NCBI GenBank assembly: GCA_037013685.1
Contig: CM072886.1
Location: 3,968,001-4,032,000, forward strand
Length of the DNA: 64,000 nt
Origin: Acridotheres tristis
Lineage: Eukaryota > Chordata > Aves > Passeriformes > Sturnidae
Direction: 5' to 3'
Within the stretch, counting starts at the first letter, position 1; the number at the start of each line of letters is the position of its first letter. The notes beneath the pieces were generated by a model. That model was not told where the DNA came from. It saw only the letters and a list, made by a program, of their open reading frames with translations, and did no database searches. This document shows positions 49,771 through 63,757 of this stretch, in pieces. The position numbers and the translations under genes were made by a program.

Positions 49771-52700
49771 GTCTTGGAAATTATTTTAGGGACAGGCAGG
49801 ACCTTGCTCAGATCTGCATACCACTGACCAGGTTTTAATTTTCCCAAAACCTCAGTGGCAAGGGATGTGGAAATCCCAGCATCATGTTGTGGTTTCAAAA
49901 AGACATTTGAATACAGAATGAAGAACCTCCAGCAGGCAGTTTAGGAGGCAGAGCCACTTCAGAACAGCCAAAAGCCACCCTGATCTGTTCATCACTTAGC
50001 CTGGACATATCAGCAACACGGACTTGAGCCCCAGCATCCCAGAGTGGGGCAGAAGCAACCTTGTCACCATACTGGGTCCTGGCCATGAGGATAATTTCAT
50101 TTCCATCTTAAAGAGTGGAAGTTCTGGGCTTTGTCCCACTGAAGAATGGGGAACCTTTGGAAATCATAAAAAGTTTTAATGGGACCCAGAAACATTTCCC
50201 TGCCAAGCCCTAATTTCCACCAGATTATAACAAGCACCTCTGAGAATAGAAAAAGGAGGGGAATCTTGCTTTGCCCATAATGCTGTTTCTGTCAGGCCAG
50301 CAATTTTTCACCCTTGTGGATGCCACTATCACACAATTCCTTAGCTGAAAGGGGCCCAACAGAGTGAACAATATCCCAATTGGGAAGATAAGCTGCAAGC
50401 CATTATCCAGAGAGATATAAATTGTAGTAATCTATTTGTTCTCTTGCCCATGGGGTCCTGGTAGTAAACAGGGAGTGCTGGGGAGCGGGTGAGTTCTGAC
50501 ACATCATTTCTCATTGTTCCCAAGGGATGGTGAGCAATCCTAGTGCTGGCAAGTCAGACAGGCAGTAAATGTTTCCTAGAATACAAACAGAGCGGGAGCC
50601 AGTACATAAAGGCTGCAGAATCACTGTCAAAATGTAATCAGATGAAAAAAGAAAGCAAAAGCAGAGACCAAGACACGGATGTGACACCCTGGAGAGGGTG
50701 AGGGAGGAATGTAATGAGAACCTGAGAGAAGGTGAAACTCACTCCTTAAAGGATTTGAGGGATTTATTTAATAGAAACATGCAGGGACAGTCAGGAGAGC
50801 TTTCCAGGGGTCTGTGTCTGATGCAAATCAGAGGTGAATCTCTGCTGATGACTCAGTATTTATTAAGTCTGAAGATGCTCTGGACCTTTGTGCCCTTCAC
50901 CTGCTTCCAGGTGAAGGTTGGTCTTTCCAAAGCACCATAAAGGGCCAGGGAGGTTAGGCCTGGAATGGAGCCATATTCCAGCCTTGCTTCCAAGTTGGTG
51001 GACTTGCATGTTTCCAAGTGGTGACAGCTTTTCATGGAGAAGCACTGGAAGCTGGCAGCCCTGGAGCTGACCCCGTGGTCACACTATGGTCCTGGGTCCC
51101 AGTCCCTGCCTGAGAAAGGCACTGACATCTCACCTCAGTGCCTGACAGCATCTCCAGCCAGCTTCCAAATCTGCAGAGGGGGACTTTAGACAACTTATGG
51201 AGACAGCAGGATGCCAGCAAGGACATTGGCAGCCTGGACAACACCCTTCAAATGGGTTAAAAAATCAGTATATCCCTACTAAGAGGGAGGACAGAAGCCA
51301 CCAGTGGGGTTCAAGGTGGCAGTTGAATCCAGAGTGATGAAAGTGGGAGGAGAGGAGGCACCTGGAGCTGCCAGCTTGCACCCTCATCCTCTCTTGTGCT
51401 GCTCAGCTGTTTCACTGCCCTGCTTCCCTTCTGCACAGCTCTGCGTCCCTGCCCAGAGCACAGCTCCAGACATGCATCTGCCAGGGGCAGTCTGCATCTT
51501 GATTGACTTTTGCCTGAGCCTGAGATGGGGAAACTTGTTCTCCAGCCCTCTGCTTGACGTCCTGCTTGCCCGTGGCAGCAGCAGCACCACGTTGTGCTGT
51601 GACCTTCCGAGGGACCAGGCAGGAAAAATCTTCCTGGCTTAAATAACGAATCTAAAAATCAATTTGTGGAGAGGTTGGAAAGCAATGAGCATACAAATTA
51701 ACCAGTGTATGAGTAATACATTCGCATCTTGTGGATCCAGTTAACTTCAGAGCAGGCAAAATTTATGACCTACTGAACTCCAAGTATGAGGCTTAAAGAA
51801 ATTACTGGGAGGAGAATTATTGGGTTGGATAGTAGACATCATTCCAGCCTTCATTAATGTTTTCATATGCTCTTGGAGGTTTTTCCCCAGCAGTACCCAT
51901 TACTGAGTTTGGGAAAAAAAAATCAGCCACTGAGATCACTTGGAAAAGACTTCGCCTCCTCCCTCTCATTTCCCCAAGTTGCATTTTTATTCTCCACAGA
52001 AACCCGATGGTCAGACAAATTACTTTACAAGTGAAAGTCTGATAACAGAAATCATGTCATAAGCCAAATGCTGATGATGTGCAGATACAATGTCAGGGGA
52101 AAAAATCTTTTGTGGGTGTGTGTGCATGCATTTAGATAGATGGTTCTACTTTATGGGTGCATTTATGGCACTTTATGACACTTGCTCTACAGTTGTGCTT
52201 ACACAGAGCCCAGGCAGAGCTCTGGTTTGGTTCAGCCTGACTATTGAGCTTACCCTAGTGGTTGTGTGAAAGGAGGGAAATTGCATGAAGCCATCAGGTC
52301 TCCAAGGTTTGGAAGAGATTACAAGGTTTGTTTGAGATTTCACAGACCATTGACAGATCCCTGTGAATAATTTTTATGATCTTGTCACTTGAGAATAGAC
52401 ACCCGTGGACACCTCCATGGGTCAAAGAGTCTTATTGGTGTCTAAGCCACAGGGGAATGGCCAAGTGTCAGATATCTGGACTCCCCACCTCTTTTTCTGC
52501 TGGGATGCTCTCATTCAGACAGTGAGGGAGCAGCTCCTTTACTCAGCACCTCTGCAGACAGTCCCAGTCTTTGAGGATCCCCAGGGAGGAGGAGATGGGA
52601 GAGGACAATTCTCTGTTTGATTTCATCTGTGACAAATTAGCTGCTCTCCCTATGACAGATGCACCAAGAGGTGCAAAATGGGGGAGGAGGCAGCTTGAGG

Positions 52701-55700
52701 CAGGTGTGCATCTCCTGCTGCCTGTCCAACACCTGCATCCCAGCCTGGAGGGTCCTGCACAGCCCCAGGTGATGCTGAACCAGGGGTAGCTACAGGTGGG
52801 ATGGCTTTAGGACCATGGTTTGATCTTGGCCTAACTCTTGTGAAATACTGTCACAACATCCTCCCACTGAGGCTTTTCCTCTCTGGAGAGCCCTGAAGAT
52901 GAAGTGTTGACACAATTGGGTCTGAGGGTTTTCTCTGCGTCTTGCATATTTTGGAAATGAGCTCAGACCTGTGCTACCCTGCCAGGGTGAAGGATACTTT
53001 TCTCCTGCAAGTGCCATAATTTCCTTCCTGATTTCCCGTTTGAAGTGGGCTTCCTCCACAGTGGTGGCATCCAGAGCACAAGTTAAGTGTTGTCCCCTGA
53101 TCATCCAGACATGAAGACACATTGCACCTCACCACTGTGGCCTGGGGACGGGGACATGCCACTCCCTGCTCCTCCCAGCACACAGCTGGGGTGTGGATGG
53201 GGTGCAGAGCTGGACCAGGGTACTGGAAAGCAATTCCAGGCTGCACAGTGCTGTCTCTGATGGTTTTTCTTCTGCCCTGAACAGCAGGGAAAATCATCAA
53301 AGGGAGAAAATAAAAGGTTTTTAAAAACAAAGCCAAACAAAAATAGGTCCGAAGTTGTAAAATTTGTATCTGAACTTCCTGGAAGCTTTGAGACTTTGGG
53401 TGGGGTTTTGTTATGCTGCTGCAGAGAATATGCCATATGTAAATCTCCTACAACATGAAAGATCACGTTCCCTTGTGATCCAAATAGACAGGGACATATT
53501 CCTGGTGATGGTCCAAGCAGCTGCACCAGGGCAAGGATGCTTATGAAAGAGAGAATTGCTGGATATACATAACCTTGCCTGACTAACAGATTCCAGTCTT
53601 TTCAGTGAAGGGATTTTAGAATGAAAATTTGGAAGAAATACAAGGGAAAGAACCACAGGCCCCAGCATAGGCCAAAAAAGGGCAGTGCTGCACACTGGCT
53701 ACAATATGTGATAACACAGGAACATGATCAGTTCTTTGGAAATCCCCTTTCCATAGAATTTTAAAGTAACAGAAAGCAAGAGGGTGAAAACTCAAGAGGT
53801 TTTTCCTCCTATGGAAGATGTTGGAGCTGTGGACTCAGAGCAGGGTCTTGCTGTGGGCTCCCCAGGCTCTGAAAGTGCCCAGCACTGCCTGGGTGCCTGA
53901 GAAGCCTTTCTGGGCTTGCTTTGTTGAAATGAAGACTGTTTCCCACCATGGCCATATTTCACATAGCCCTCTGCCCCTCCCTGCCAGCTCCCTGTGTTCA
54001 GCACAGCTGTGGCCTTGGGAAGCTGAAGTCTTTGCTCACCGAGCAAATACATGGTGCATATGTGAGCTCAGAGATGCGAAACGCCTTTCTGCAAGGAACA
54101 ATGATGTCCCACCCTGGAAAAGCCACAAAGACACGAGGGAGGCCTTTGGGGACAAGCTGCAAAGTCCTCTTGCAAATGTACTTCATCCACAGCTCAGCTC
54201 CCTCTGCTCTGACAGTGAGGGATGGCAGGAGCACATCTGCTCAGGCACAGCTCCTGCCTGGGCAGCAGGCACCGATTTCCCAGCACAGAAATCCACCTGA
54301 GCTTTGCTTCTGGTGTGTTGCAGAGGAGAGGACGTGACATCCATCACTTTCATAAACAGCACTGCCACATGGAGTGCATTTGTGTGGCCAGATCCTATGC
54401 ACAGGATTACAGCTCAGCCAAGGAATTTTCTTCCCTGTTGTGTCTCCGGGCATTTAAACTGGGAGGTCTTTTCAGAATAAATGATCTTGCCGTTTGTTTT
54501 CCATCCATGCTGTGCCCAGCACTGTGGCACCAGGGCTGGAGGCAGCAGCCCTGCGTGGTTCCTGGTGCTGGGAAGAGTGAGGACAGTCTCTGCAGCTGGT
54601 ACCTGACTTGCCCAAGGCAGAGCCCTCCCTGCCCAGCCCTCTCTGCCAAGGTGACACTGGCAGCTCCCTTACAGTGCTTCGTGATTTAGCACCTATTTAT
54701 TTTAAAAGTCTCTGAATACGGCACTTTCCCACTATTCTTCATTTCCCCACCCTTTGATTTTAGCCTTTGCATCAACCTCCTGCTTCAAACAGTAGCCTGA
54801 AATGTTGTAATAATGCATGAGGGGCTCCCAAGAACTGATTTAGCTTTGGGTTCCCAGTCAATAAAAGGCCTGGCTGCACATCCTAGTGAAAATATCCCAG
54901 TATAAAAGGTTGGGGACAGCTGTCTTCTCCCAGATCATGGTGTTCCTGCCCTTCTGTTTGCTCACCCACCCCTGGTTCCAGCTGTGGAAACTCCCTCTCA
55001 CCTGTGTCAGTCAAAGTGAAAAGCATTTTTGCCCAAGGTGATCCCGAAGTGGATCAGTGGGTATTCATGTGCTGGCAGAGCTATGGAAAGCAGGGATCAG
55101 GGAATCACAGTCCATGTGATAACTCATGCAAACCAGCCTAACTGTTATCAATTTTCTCTGTGCATTTTTTGCCCTCCCAGTGAGGAGTTGTGAACATTGT
55201 TCTGTAAATTAAATGAGAATTTTTTTTTTTTAATTAATGGGAATTTTAAAGTAGAACAAAAGCTCATTTTCCCAGAAGAGGGAAGGAAAAGGATTCTTCT
55301 GAACCAACTCTACAAAGCAGCTACATTAACTCTTCCTCATGTGATCCAGTGCACTCCTGAGTTGTCCTTGAAGGGAGCTACAGCTCGAGCAAAGCTCACA
55401 GCCTGGAACAACCTCATTTATGATGCAACCACTGGAGGAAAGCAAAACCCCTGGGTGCATCAGGGTTGCATAAATCATGTGCTGGTCTAGATTCCACACT
55501 ATGGGTAACTAGGAATTTTCAACCTGCTCATCTCTGACCACTGCTGCTCACAGCATCATTCCTAACCTTGGCAAAATTAGCACTTTGTGGGAGCTTTAAG
55601 CAAGGGCTGCTGAGCTCCTGGGAGACTCTCAGGTTTGCAGTACCCTCAAGGAGTGCAAAGGACCCTCCCCTGGAGGATTCAGCTCTCAGGCTATGGCACA

Positions 55701-58700
55701 AGGATGTGGGGATGCAGTAAAGGAAAGCTCAGCACTGGTTTGTGCTGTTCCTGATAAAGCACACAATAGACACAGAAGTGATAGATCAGTTTTTCTCACA
55801 CCATCTGGTACTGTTGGGAAAAACAGGTAGGTTTGTGGGCACAAGTCTTCAGCGAAGTCTCCTTCCACCAAATAGTTGAATGAAATTAAATAACACACTC
55901 ACAGTTTGTGTTTTGTGGTTTACAGTTCCAGTGATCAATGTTTTAAAGGACCCTTTCTCCTCCTGCTCCCTGAGGACTCATTGTTTATAGATTTTGGGAG
56001 CACTTGAGATCTATTAAACTTAATAGGCCTTTTCTTGAGAAGGTTGTACAGAGCAGACTCCTCTACACTCACATTTTCAATTAGAGCACACAACAGCCCC
56101 TGGGTGCTGGAGATGAGGAATGGGAGCAGTTGCTCCATCAGTCTCTTGCTAGATGGCACTTCTGGCACTCAGTCTGCCAGCATTTGTTGCCTATGAATTA
56201 TGGTTTCTTTAGCATCCTAAATTCTTAGGCTTTTTGGAAGTTTTCTGGAGGTGTATTTCCCTTCTCCTAATAAAATGCTGCATCAGGGCTCCTGTCTGCA
56301 CTGCTAGAGGGAGAGAGGGGTGCCAGGAGTCCTGGATGGTAGCAGGGCCAGTGGATCCAACCATGTGTGATGCCTCCTTAGTCCTGGCACCACAAAACAT
56401 GGAATATTCTCTCAGGAGGTCCCAGAGAGGGGGTTTTAAAGGTGTTATTGCAGCAGCACTTTCTTGCACAGCCCTAGTTCAGTGCAACTGCTCTGTTCCT
56501 TAGGGAAATGCCATCCAGACTGCTGGAAAAGCTCCCTACAGTCCTGTCCCCAGCAGGAGGAGGTGACATACAGGAGCCAGAGTGGTGGATGCCTGGAGAA
56601 GCTTGTAAACACTCTCAAGCCTATTTATGCTTCACTCTGAGGTTTATTTGCCTGCTGTAAACGTGATAACGAGACAGTAACTTGAAAATAATTATTTACC
56701 CACATTTTTGCAGAAGAAGCAGCTGAACTATATGCTGGTGAGTCCTACACAGCTACAGCTGTCAGTAACCCTTGCAACACTCCCAGCTTGAGCAGGCAAG
56801 GTGGATACAAGGCAGGGAAATGGGCAGGAAAAGTTGGGAGATCTAATCTTGGGGTGAGAATGGGAACTGATGTTTAGCCTGATTAAGGGCTAAGTAACAA
56901 GTGCTGTAAGAATGGGCAGGTTTAAGTGATAAGTTGTGAGAGCTGTTGCCATGAGATGTGGGGAAAGTGATTTTGGATCCGTTGTTCAGGCTGTGACCCT
57001 TTTCCAGCAAGCAAGAAGTGCCTGATGCTGCATGTTGTGAGCAGGTGAGAGAGGGACAGCACTCGAGAGAAGAGAGAACAAGGGGGAAAAAGCCACAGTG
57101 CTCTGGTCTGTGTGTGGAGCTCTCCAGGGGCAGTTACTGGGAAGGAGAGCTGAATGAATGCAAATGTCAGATGAAGTCTGCTCTCATTCCTGATGGACTG
57201 GTGCAGTGTGTGCTGTGCTTTCTGCCACATCCCACACTTTCCTGCTTGCTCTCCAGAAGAGCTCTCTGGCCTTGCTGCAGGGCAGACTCACCTGTAGCTG
57301 TGCATGCCAAGGGCTTTGGCAGCTGCTGCGTTTAGCTTGGCCACAAGAACCTCAAGGCCACCTCTTTGCTCATGAGAGCTCACTTTATGTGACACAACTT
57401 TGCAAGCCAGCTGTGGGGGCTGCTCGCCACAGGGCCCTGGGGGGGAGAGCTGAGGTCTTAAGTCATGGTTGCTGTAACCACAATATACTTTTTCATGATT
57501 TAAAAAACACCCTACTATGTTCCCTAGTGGGGAATTTTATAGTGGATGCCAAAATATGAGAAAATAGGCACAGGGGAGCTGTTCTGAGTGCTGTGTTTGA
57601 TGCTGGTAGCCCCAGGCATGTTGGACAGCCAGCCACAAGAGAAACCTCTCAACCCTGAGTTTCATGAGGTCACCAGTCTGGACACGCCACACCCAGCCAA
57701 CATTAGCATAAGCCCTCAATTTCCCAGTTCAGTGTCCTCCTGCCCTTCACTTTCTGCCCCACCTCACCCATCTGGGTCAAAATTTCCAAGAGGTGCTCAT
57801 TCTTGTTACTCACTGGCCTGTTCCGCAGTGAGAAAGCAAAGTAATTGTTGACACATCTCCAATTCCATTTCTGCATTCCTTCTCAGGGTCTGCGGGGACT
57901 GCCCAGCTTGTCCATGAGAACAGAGGGTCAGCACCAGGCAGGTCTTTGCAGCTCTGAAAGGCCAGAACATCTTCCCTGTGCCACCCGGCCAGGGACACCC
58001 CTGTGCCCTGGAGAACTTCCAGGGGGCATCTCCCAGAGGTGCAGCTCAGACACAAGCTGTGCCAGCCATGGAACACATCACTTTATTTAATTCTGGCAGA
58101 AGTGGGATGGGCTGGAGGTAAAACTGCCTTTGCTGCCCCCTTCCTCACTGATGGTTGCACTGAGGCTTTGTGGCAATGAGGGCAAGTGATTTCGGGGGGC
58201 TGTAGAGCCCCTTCTATGTCAGTAACATCTGAAGGTGCTGAGTCCCAGCCCAGCCGGGCTCCTTGGGAAATTCCTGGGGAAGCTCCAGGCCTGAGAGTTT
58301 CTCTCCAAGAAGCTGACACATTTGGAAGCCCAGGGGAAGGAAAGCTTTGTGTCCCCTGGAAGGCCCTGGCTGGGAATTCTGCTGGTGACTCAGCGCTGTG
58401 GCATGGGGAATGTTGCTTCTCTCTCCAGAGACTCCCTCCAGCAAAAATCCTCGTGATGACAGCTCAGAGAGAGCTGCTGCTCCAAGGATTGTAGAGTGGC
58501 AGAAGATCCAGCAGCAGACCCTCCTGCCCAGGATTAGGCATCTTCTCTCATTTCCCTCCACCATCAGCAAGGCTGAAAGTTCCCTGCAGCGATCCCAGGG
58601 AGCAGGCTGGGCAGTTTGACATTGTTGTGGCTCCAAAGAGGGTTCAAGGTCCTTGATGAGCTGCAGCCCAGGGCACTCTGCAGCCTGTCCTTACAGTGGG

Positions 58701-60926
58701 GGCTACGAAGAAGGGAACATTACATCCATTACAAAGGCAATGGTCAGTCGAGAGTAATTCTTTGTCATCAAAAAAGACCTAAAAAAATTGATCTATTTTG
58801 CTCAGTTCTGTTTTGCTAAATTTTGCTGTTTTGATCCCCAGCTGCTGCAGACCCAGGTCTTGTGGTGGCTTTGAAGATGGGTGTCAGCTCTGAAGAGTGT
58901 TTAAGGCACATCCAGAGGTGCAGGATTTCACCATGCATGTGCACAGGGTTGGAAGGTTTGGGAGGAAAACTTCTCCCAGTCTCTTATGCAGGTTCCTTAA
59001 GTAGCAGCACAACAGCTCGAAGGCATTGCCACATGGTTTTACTTGGCTGGTATTAAAGTACACAATCGAAGGGGGTTTTTTTTGCCTGAGAACATGCCTG
59101 GGGTTTGTGCAGATGGGGTGGTGACAGAAAAGTCTCAAACACTGCAAGGTAAGAGGGGGCTTGTGCTTCCTTTTAGCCTGGCTGTAAGAAGGTGGTGAAG
59201 GACCTTTGGCCCTCAGACACCGAGCCCAGTGAGTACAGAGAGTGGTAAGAGTTTGGGAGAGTTGGATGAGGGTCCTGCCTCAAGGACCCTCTAAAGAAAC
59301 CTGCAAGAAAAGCAAATGTTCGACCTTAGCACGCAGGACTTGAATGAGAAAAGTGATCCCAGTCAATGAGCGCTGCATTCTCAGGGAGGTTGGGATGCCT
59401 GCTTGCATCTTGATATATGTTTTTGTGACCCAGGTCCATCAGTCAGCAGCTGGAGGCACCCAGACCCAGGTCAGCACACCCCAGGTCCCTGTCTCGGTGC
59501 TCTGGGAGCTGGCAGAGCCCACACGGTGGCACTGCGACCCAGCGTCCTGGGCTGCCACTATTGTTCTGTGTGGGGACAGGTGGTGACCACAGCCCAGGCT
59601 GCTGGGAGGCACAAATCCTACAAATCCGGCAGCAGGGCTGGTGTGGGACAGCTTCACCCCGTCTGCATGAGCCTTGAGCCGTGCTGACAGCCTGCCAGGG
59701 AACAGCAATCCCAGCTCCACCTTTCACCAAGGCACCAGGGCTTGGCTTTGTCTTCAGCAGTGCTGCTGGCAAGAGCCACATCTTCCTCATGCTGCAGGTG
59801 ACACAGGGCACATGCTGGAGTTAGAAGCTGAGCAGGCTGTGCCCACTGCTCCTTTTGCTGCTGCTGAGAGATTTAAATTTAAGGAGGATGAAGACCCTGT
59901 CTCCACATAACCAAAGGACAAAGCAGCTTCTGGATAGAGGTGAGGGTCTGTGTGTGACCTTGGCTTCTTCACCCAGAGCAGCTGCCACCAAACAGCCCCA
60001 TCCTTCATCCACGAGTTTCACTTGGGGTCTGTGGCCAAACTCTTCCATTGTTGGAGTCTGTAATCAAGGGTGTCCATCATGTGCAGGAGTAATGAGACCA
60101 AACTCGATGATCCCATGGGCCACTGTGTTGAAGCCATGCCTGGCCCAGGGCTCAGCCTCAGCCAGATGTCCTCACACAGGATGTCCATGCTGCCAGCTGA
60201 TTTTTCAGATAAAGTCAGCAGCTTTCCTGGAAAACCATTCACCTGGAAGGATCCAGCTAGGGGTTAGACATCCCTAGAGTGCAGCCCCTTCCCTGGAGAG
60301 GAGCCTGGTGGGGCTCATCATCCTTCTGTGCTGTGGAGCAGATCCCTGGTGCTTGTCTTGCTCTCAGTCACACCAAAATAGTAACAAAACAGCTCTCTGT
60401 GCTCCGTGTCCTGGGGAGGGGTGAGTGATGCATCACCTGCAGCCAGAGCTGGGCACCTTTGTGGACAGGACCACAGATCATTCCAGATGAATGGAGCCCT
60501 AAGTAGTTACAATTCGTATGAATTAATCAAGCTGTTCTCCATCACGTACATCATTTAAATCACTAAAGCTCTCCTAGTGGCATCACTCGGTGGCAGGCTA
60601 CTGGCATGGCAGGGAGGATGCTCATAGCAGAGCAGAGTTCTCCCCTCCACCCTGGCACGGAATGGGGAGAGGGGTGATCAGTGCAGGTGCTGTCCCAGTG
60701 CCTGCTCCTGCTGCCCCACTGTGCTCTCTGTGCAGAGCTGGGGTAAGCTCCTCGTGGAAGCATTCCATTAGCATTGTGTGCAGTAAAGCCCAGGGGATGC
60801 AGATAAACGGGGATTGAGCTGCCTTCAAGGAAAAAAGCCCTACAAAAACATTCCCCCCCCCACTTCCCATCAAGCTGTCATAGGAAATGCTGTGGAATGG
60901 GAGGTGGAAAGCATAAAGAGTGGAGT

Positions 60927-60938
60927 GGGGGGGGGGGG
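60927..60938. repeat. Poly(G) run
   Basis: Twelve consecutive G bases, about 70 bp after a run of C on the same strand (60852-60860). Confidence 0.85.
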
Positions 60939-62049
60939 TGTGGTTTACTTCTATCTATGCCCTGGGAGGAAGCAGACTGCAGGAAAGATTTTCCCTTTGC
61001 TAGCAACTTCCCTTGGAATGAAGAAATCACAGGGATGCTTGTACACAGGGAGGGGCAAAAACAAGGATGAGCAGGACCTATTCTTGCCCCAGACCCTTTT
61101 CCTCCCCCTTCTCTTTCCCAGGTTAAGTCAGCTCCGCTCTTAATGGGGATGCTGTCTCTGCCAAGCATAGAATTCATCTCTGGATCCTCCCCCAGAGCTC
61201 ACCTTGACAGGCTCTTCAAGCCCAGGTGAGCTGAAAGTCTGCCTGAGGCCAGGTTTGCAGGCTCAAACACTGCTTATAGTCCCAGGAAAGCAGAATTGTT
61301 CCATTGTCCTCTTTTCCTGGGCAGGGTCAGCCCAGCTGCATTTCTTCCCATTTGCCTTGGGCTGACCTAGGTAAAGGTTGTTCAGTCAGGATAATCCAGG
61401 AGATGTTAAAGGTGCACACAGGTCTCAGGGGTTGGGAGCAGTGCCCTTCAGCAGAGGGTATAACAAACTGCTGAAGAAGTGACAGCACTTTAGTGCCCAA
61501 AAATGTCTGTCAAAGCCTTGCTTCTGATCTCTAAGTCCTTGGGAAGAGCACTGCATTAACATGGGGAATTGTTTCGTGTCCCCAGGATATTTCTTGTGCT
61601 TTTGCTTTGCTCTGCACTGTGCAGAATAAAACACCCTTATACACCAGTGCGGGAGACACTTCCTAATCCCCTGAGAAAGATCTTATCCTACAACCTAATG
61701 GTAAGATCAGAAGAATTCCCAAAAATTCCCACTACCAAGAACCAAACCGTTGATCCTGCAGTGGAAGTTGCACAGGATGCATCTATATGCAAGACCCAAG
61801 ATGTCCTTCAGAGTGACATGTGCTTTGCCACAAAAAGGCTTTAAATCTTTAATGGGAAAGTGCACTTTGTTCCCTTCTACGAACACAGTAAAAGGCTTTA
61901 AATAATAGCTGTTCATGTGGCCCTGAAAAAGGTTGCTGTGTGGCTGAACTCTATAAATCTGGACATTTGCTGAGTTGATTTTGCCAAGAAACATACTAGA
62001 GCTGAGAAATGAGCTGGAGGGATAAGACAGTGGCTGCTTGCAGATACCA

Positions 62050-62066
62050 TGCTGCTGCTGCTGCTC
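62050..62066. repeat. (CTG)n short repeat
   Basis: About five CTG units, too short to be called unstable. Confidence 0.8.
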
Positions 62067-63602
62067 TGCAGAGCTTTGCTCATCATTTAAAAAACATATT
62101 AAAGCCCTCTGTAGTAGTGGGAAGTTTGAGGAATTGCTGTGTGAAGTTAAAACATTCTCACTGTGTAGGAGAAGGATGAGCTTCAAACCAGTCACTGGGA
62201 GAGAAGAGAAGGAGAGTTGAATTAAATGCAAATCCAGGTCGAGTGCCATGATTCATTCCACTCTGGTTATGAGAGCAGAGAGCAGCTGCTGTCTCTTGCA
62301 GCTGATGAGCATGGTGAGGATTTTTTGGTTGGTTTTTTGTTTAGTTTTGTTTCGTTTTTCTGATATGCTGGTTTAATTAGAATGCTCTTCTTTTGCCAGT
62401 GGCACTTCCTTATGCAATACTGGTTATACCAGTACGGATTTATTCCAGGAAAAAACAAACCATCAAATATTTTTTTCTTTAAATGAGGATATTTATGCAC
62501 AAAAGAAATCAAGCTGGTAACTGGAAGGGTTTAAATTCCTGTGTCTTTCAGAGATACAACTGCACAAGCAGATGAGTGCTAAGAGCCTTCCAATGCATTG
62601 GCTCTGCTTGTGGTCCAACACTGAGCAGCTTCTCCATCCATGTGGTGTTTGTGCCCCTGGACATCTACATGTTGTATGTCAGCAATTCCACTGAGCCCAC
62701 AGCTGCCCATACTTGATGAGCTGAACAGCTCCCAGGCCTTGTTGACATTATTTATTAGACCTTGGGGGAAGATATTGTGTCCTGCTCTATTTTTTCCTGG
62801 CCCTAAAATGATGCTGAGGGTACAACCCATACCCATCTTCTGGAGGGGATTCCCTTGGTGTGAGAGGCTACAGAATCACCTGGGTCTTGTCCTTTCTTCA
62901 CTCCTGACACAAGGGGATGAATCTGGGCAAGAAACCAAAAGATCTTCGCAGTTTGCCTGTACTATTGAGTTAAACTTGGATAGGAAAGTCTACCAGCATG
63001 GAACGTCCCATTCTCATTTTAGTAATCTCAGCATTCGAAGAAAAGAGAGTTCACAGCTGACTGCTGGAAATGGGTCTTTCCAGGAATTGTTTGGGACAGT
63101 TTGCATGAGCATAAACCAGCCAGGGACTGTGCTGATGATCTGAAAGTATGGCTCATCGAGTTCTACTAGCAGGGAACATTTCCTGACACTGCTTAATTTA
63201 CTACTACAGATCAAGCCAGAAATAGCAAGAACTCTATATTTTGCTCCTCTCCTGCTTACTTGGTAAGAGAGGCATGCTCTGCACTTAATATCTTTGGAGG
63301 AGTTATTTGTATTCTTCTGTTCACTTTGGTCTCTCACACAGCCTGGTAGAATATTCATCTTTTATTATCTTATACCCTTGTTTCTGTGTAGAACTCCTGA
63401 ATGCAAAATGTTTGTGCAGTTCAGACAAAGTGAAACTGTCCTGAAAGAAGACTCTGAGGAGCCACCTTAGAAGAGCCTGCCAGCCAAGGTGTGTAATCAC
63501 TGCAAAACAGATGCAAGGTCACAGCCAGGCATCCTAATAGCTCTCTCTTCCCTGTTCAGGGCTACTTGAACCCCTTGACATGAGGAAAAGAAATACATTA
63601 CG

Positions 63603-63757
63603 CCCCATGCCTGGGAGTGGTCAAGGCCAGGTTGGATGAGGCTCTGAGCAGCCTGGTGTAGTGGAAGGTGTCCCTGCCCATGGCAGAGGGGTTGGAACAG
63701 GGTGATATTTAAGGTCATTTTACCCCAATCATCTGATGGTTTTATGATTCCATGGTA
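63603..63757 (+). mobile_element. CR1 LINE, 3' fragment
   Basis: Plus orientation: CATGCCTGGGAGTGGTCAAGG, then ccaggttggatgaggctctgagcagcctgg, a ggtgtccctgcccatggcag block, gatatttaaggtcatttt, and the terminal TTTATGATTCCATGG. About 155 bp of the 3' end are present. Confidence 0.94.

Larger units (their letters stand above)
49771..63602. other. Unique non-coding DNA, no gene recognised
   Basis: Nearly 14 kb without a recognised interspersed repeat. Open frames are numerous, up to 180 codons on the minus strand at 61707-62249, but none has a domain or a convincing pair of splice sites. Small features: a T run at 55220-55231, C and G runs at 60852-60860 and 60927-60938, a CTG run at 62050-62066, and an AT-rich block at 60480-60580. 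Confidence 0.5.

Noticed and set aside
60085..60130. Weak similarity to a CR1 internal segment (CTCGATGATCCCATGGGCC)
   Set aside because: The match is too short and the neighbouring sequence does not follow the CR1 order.
61707..62249. 180-codon minus-strand frame and overlapping plus frame at 61569-61844 with a hydrophobic start
   Set aside because: Both strands are open, neither has a recognised domain, and the plus-strand hydrophobic start lacks supporting downstream sequence.
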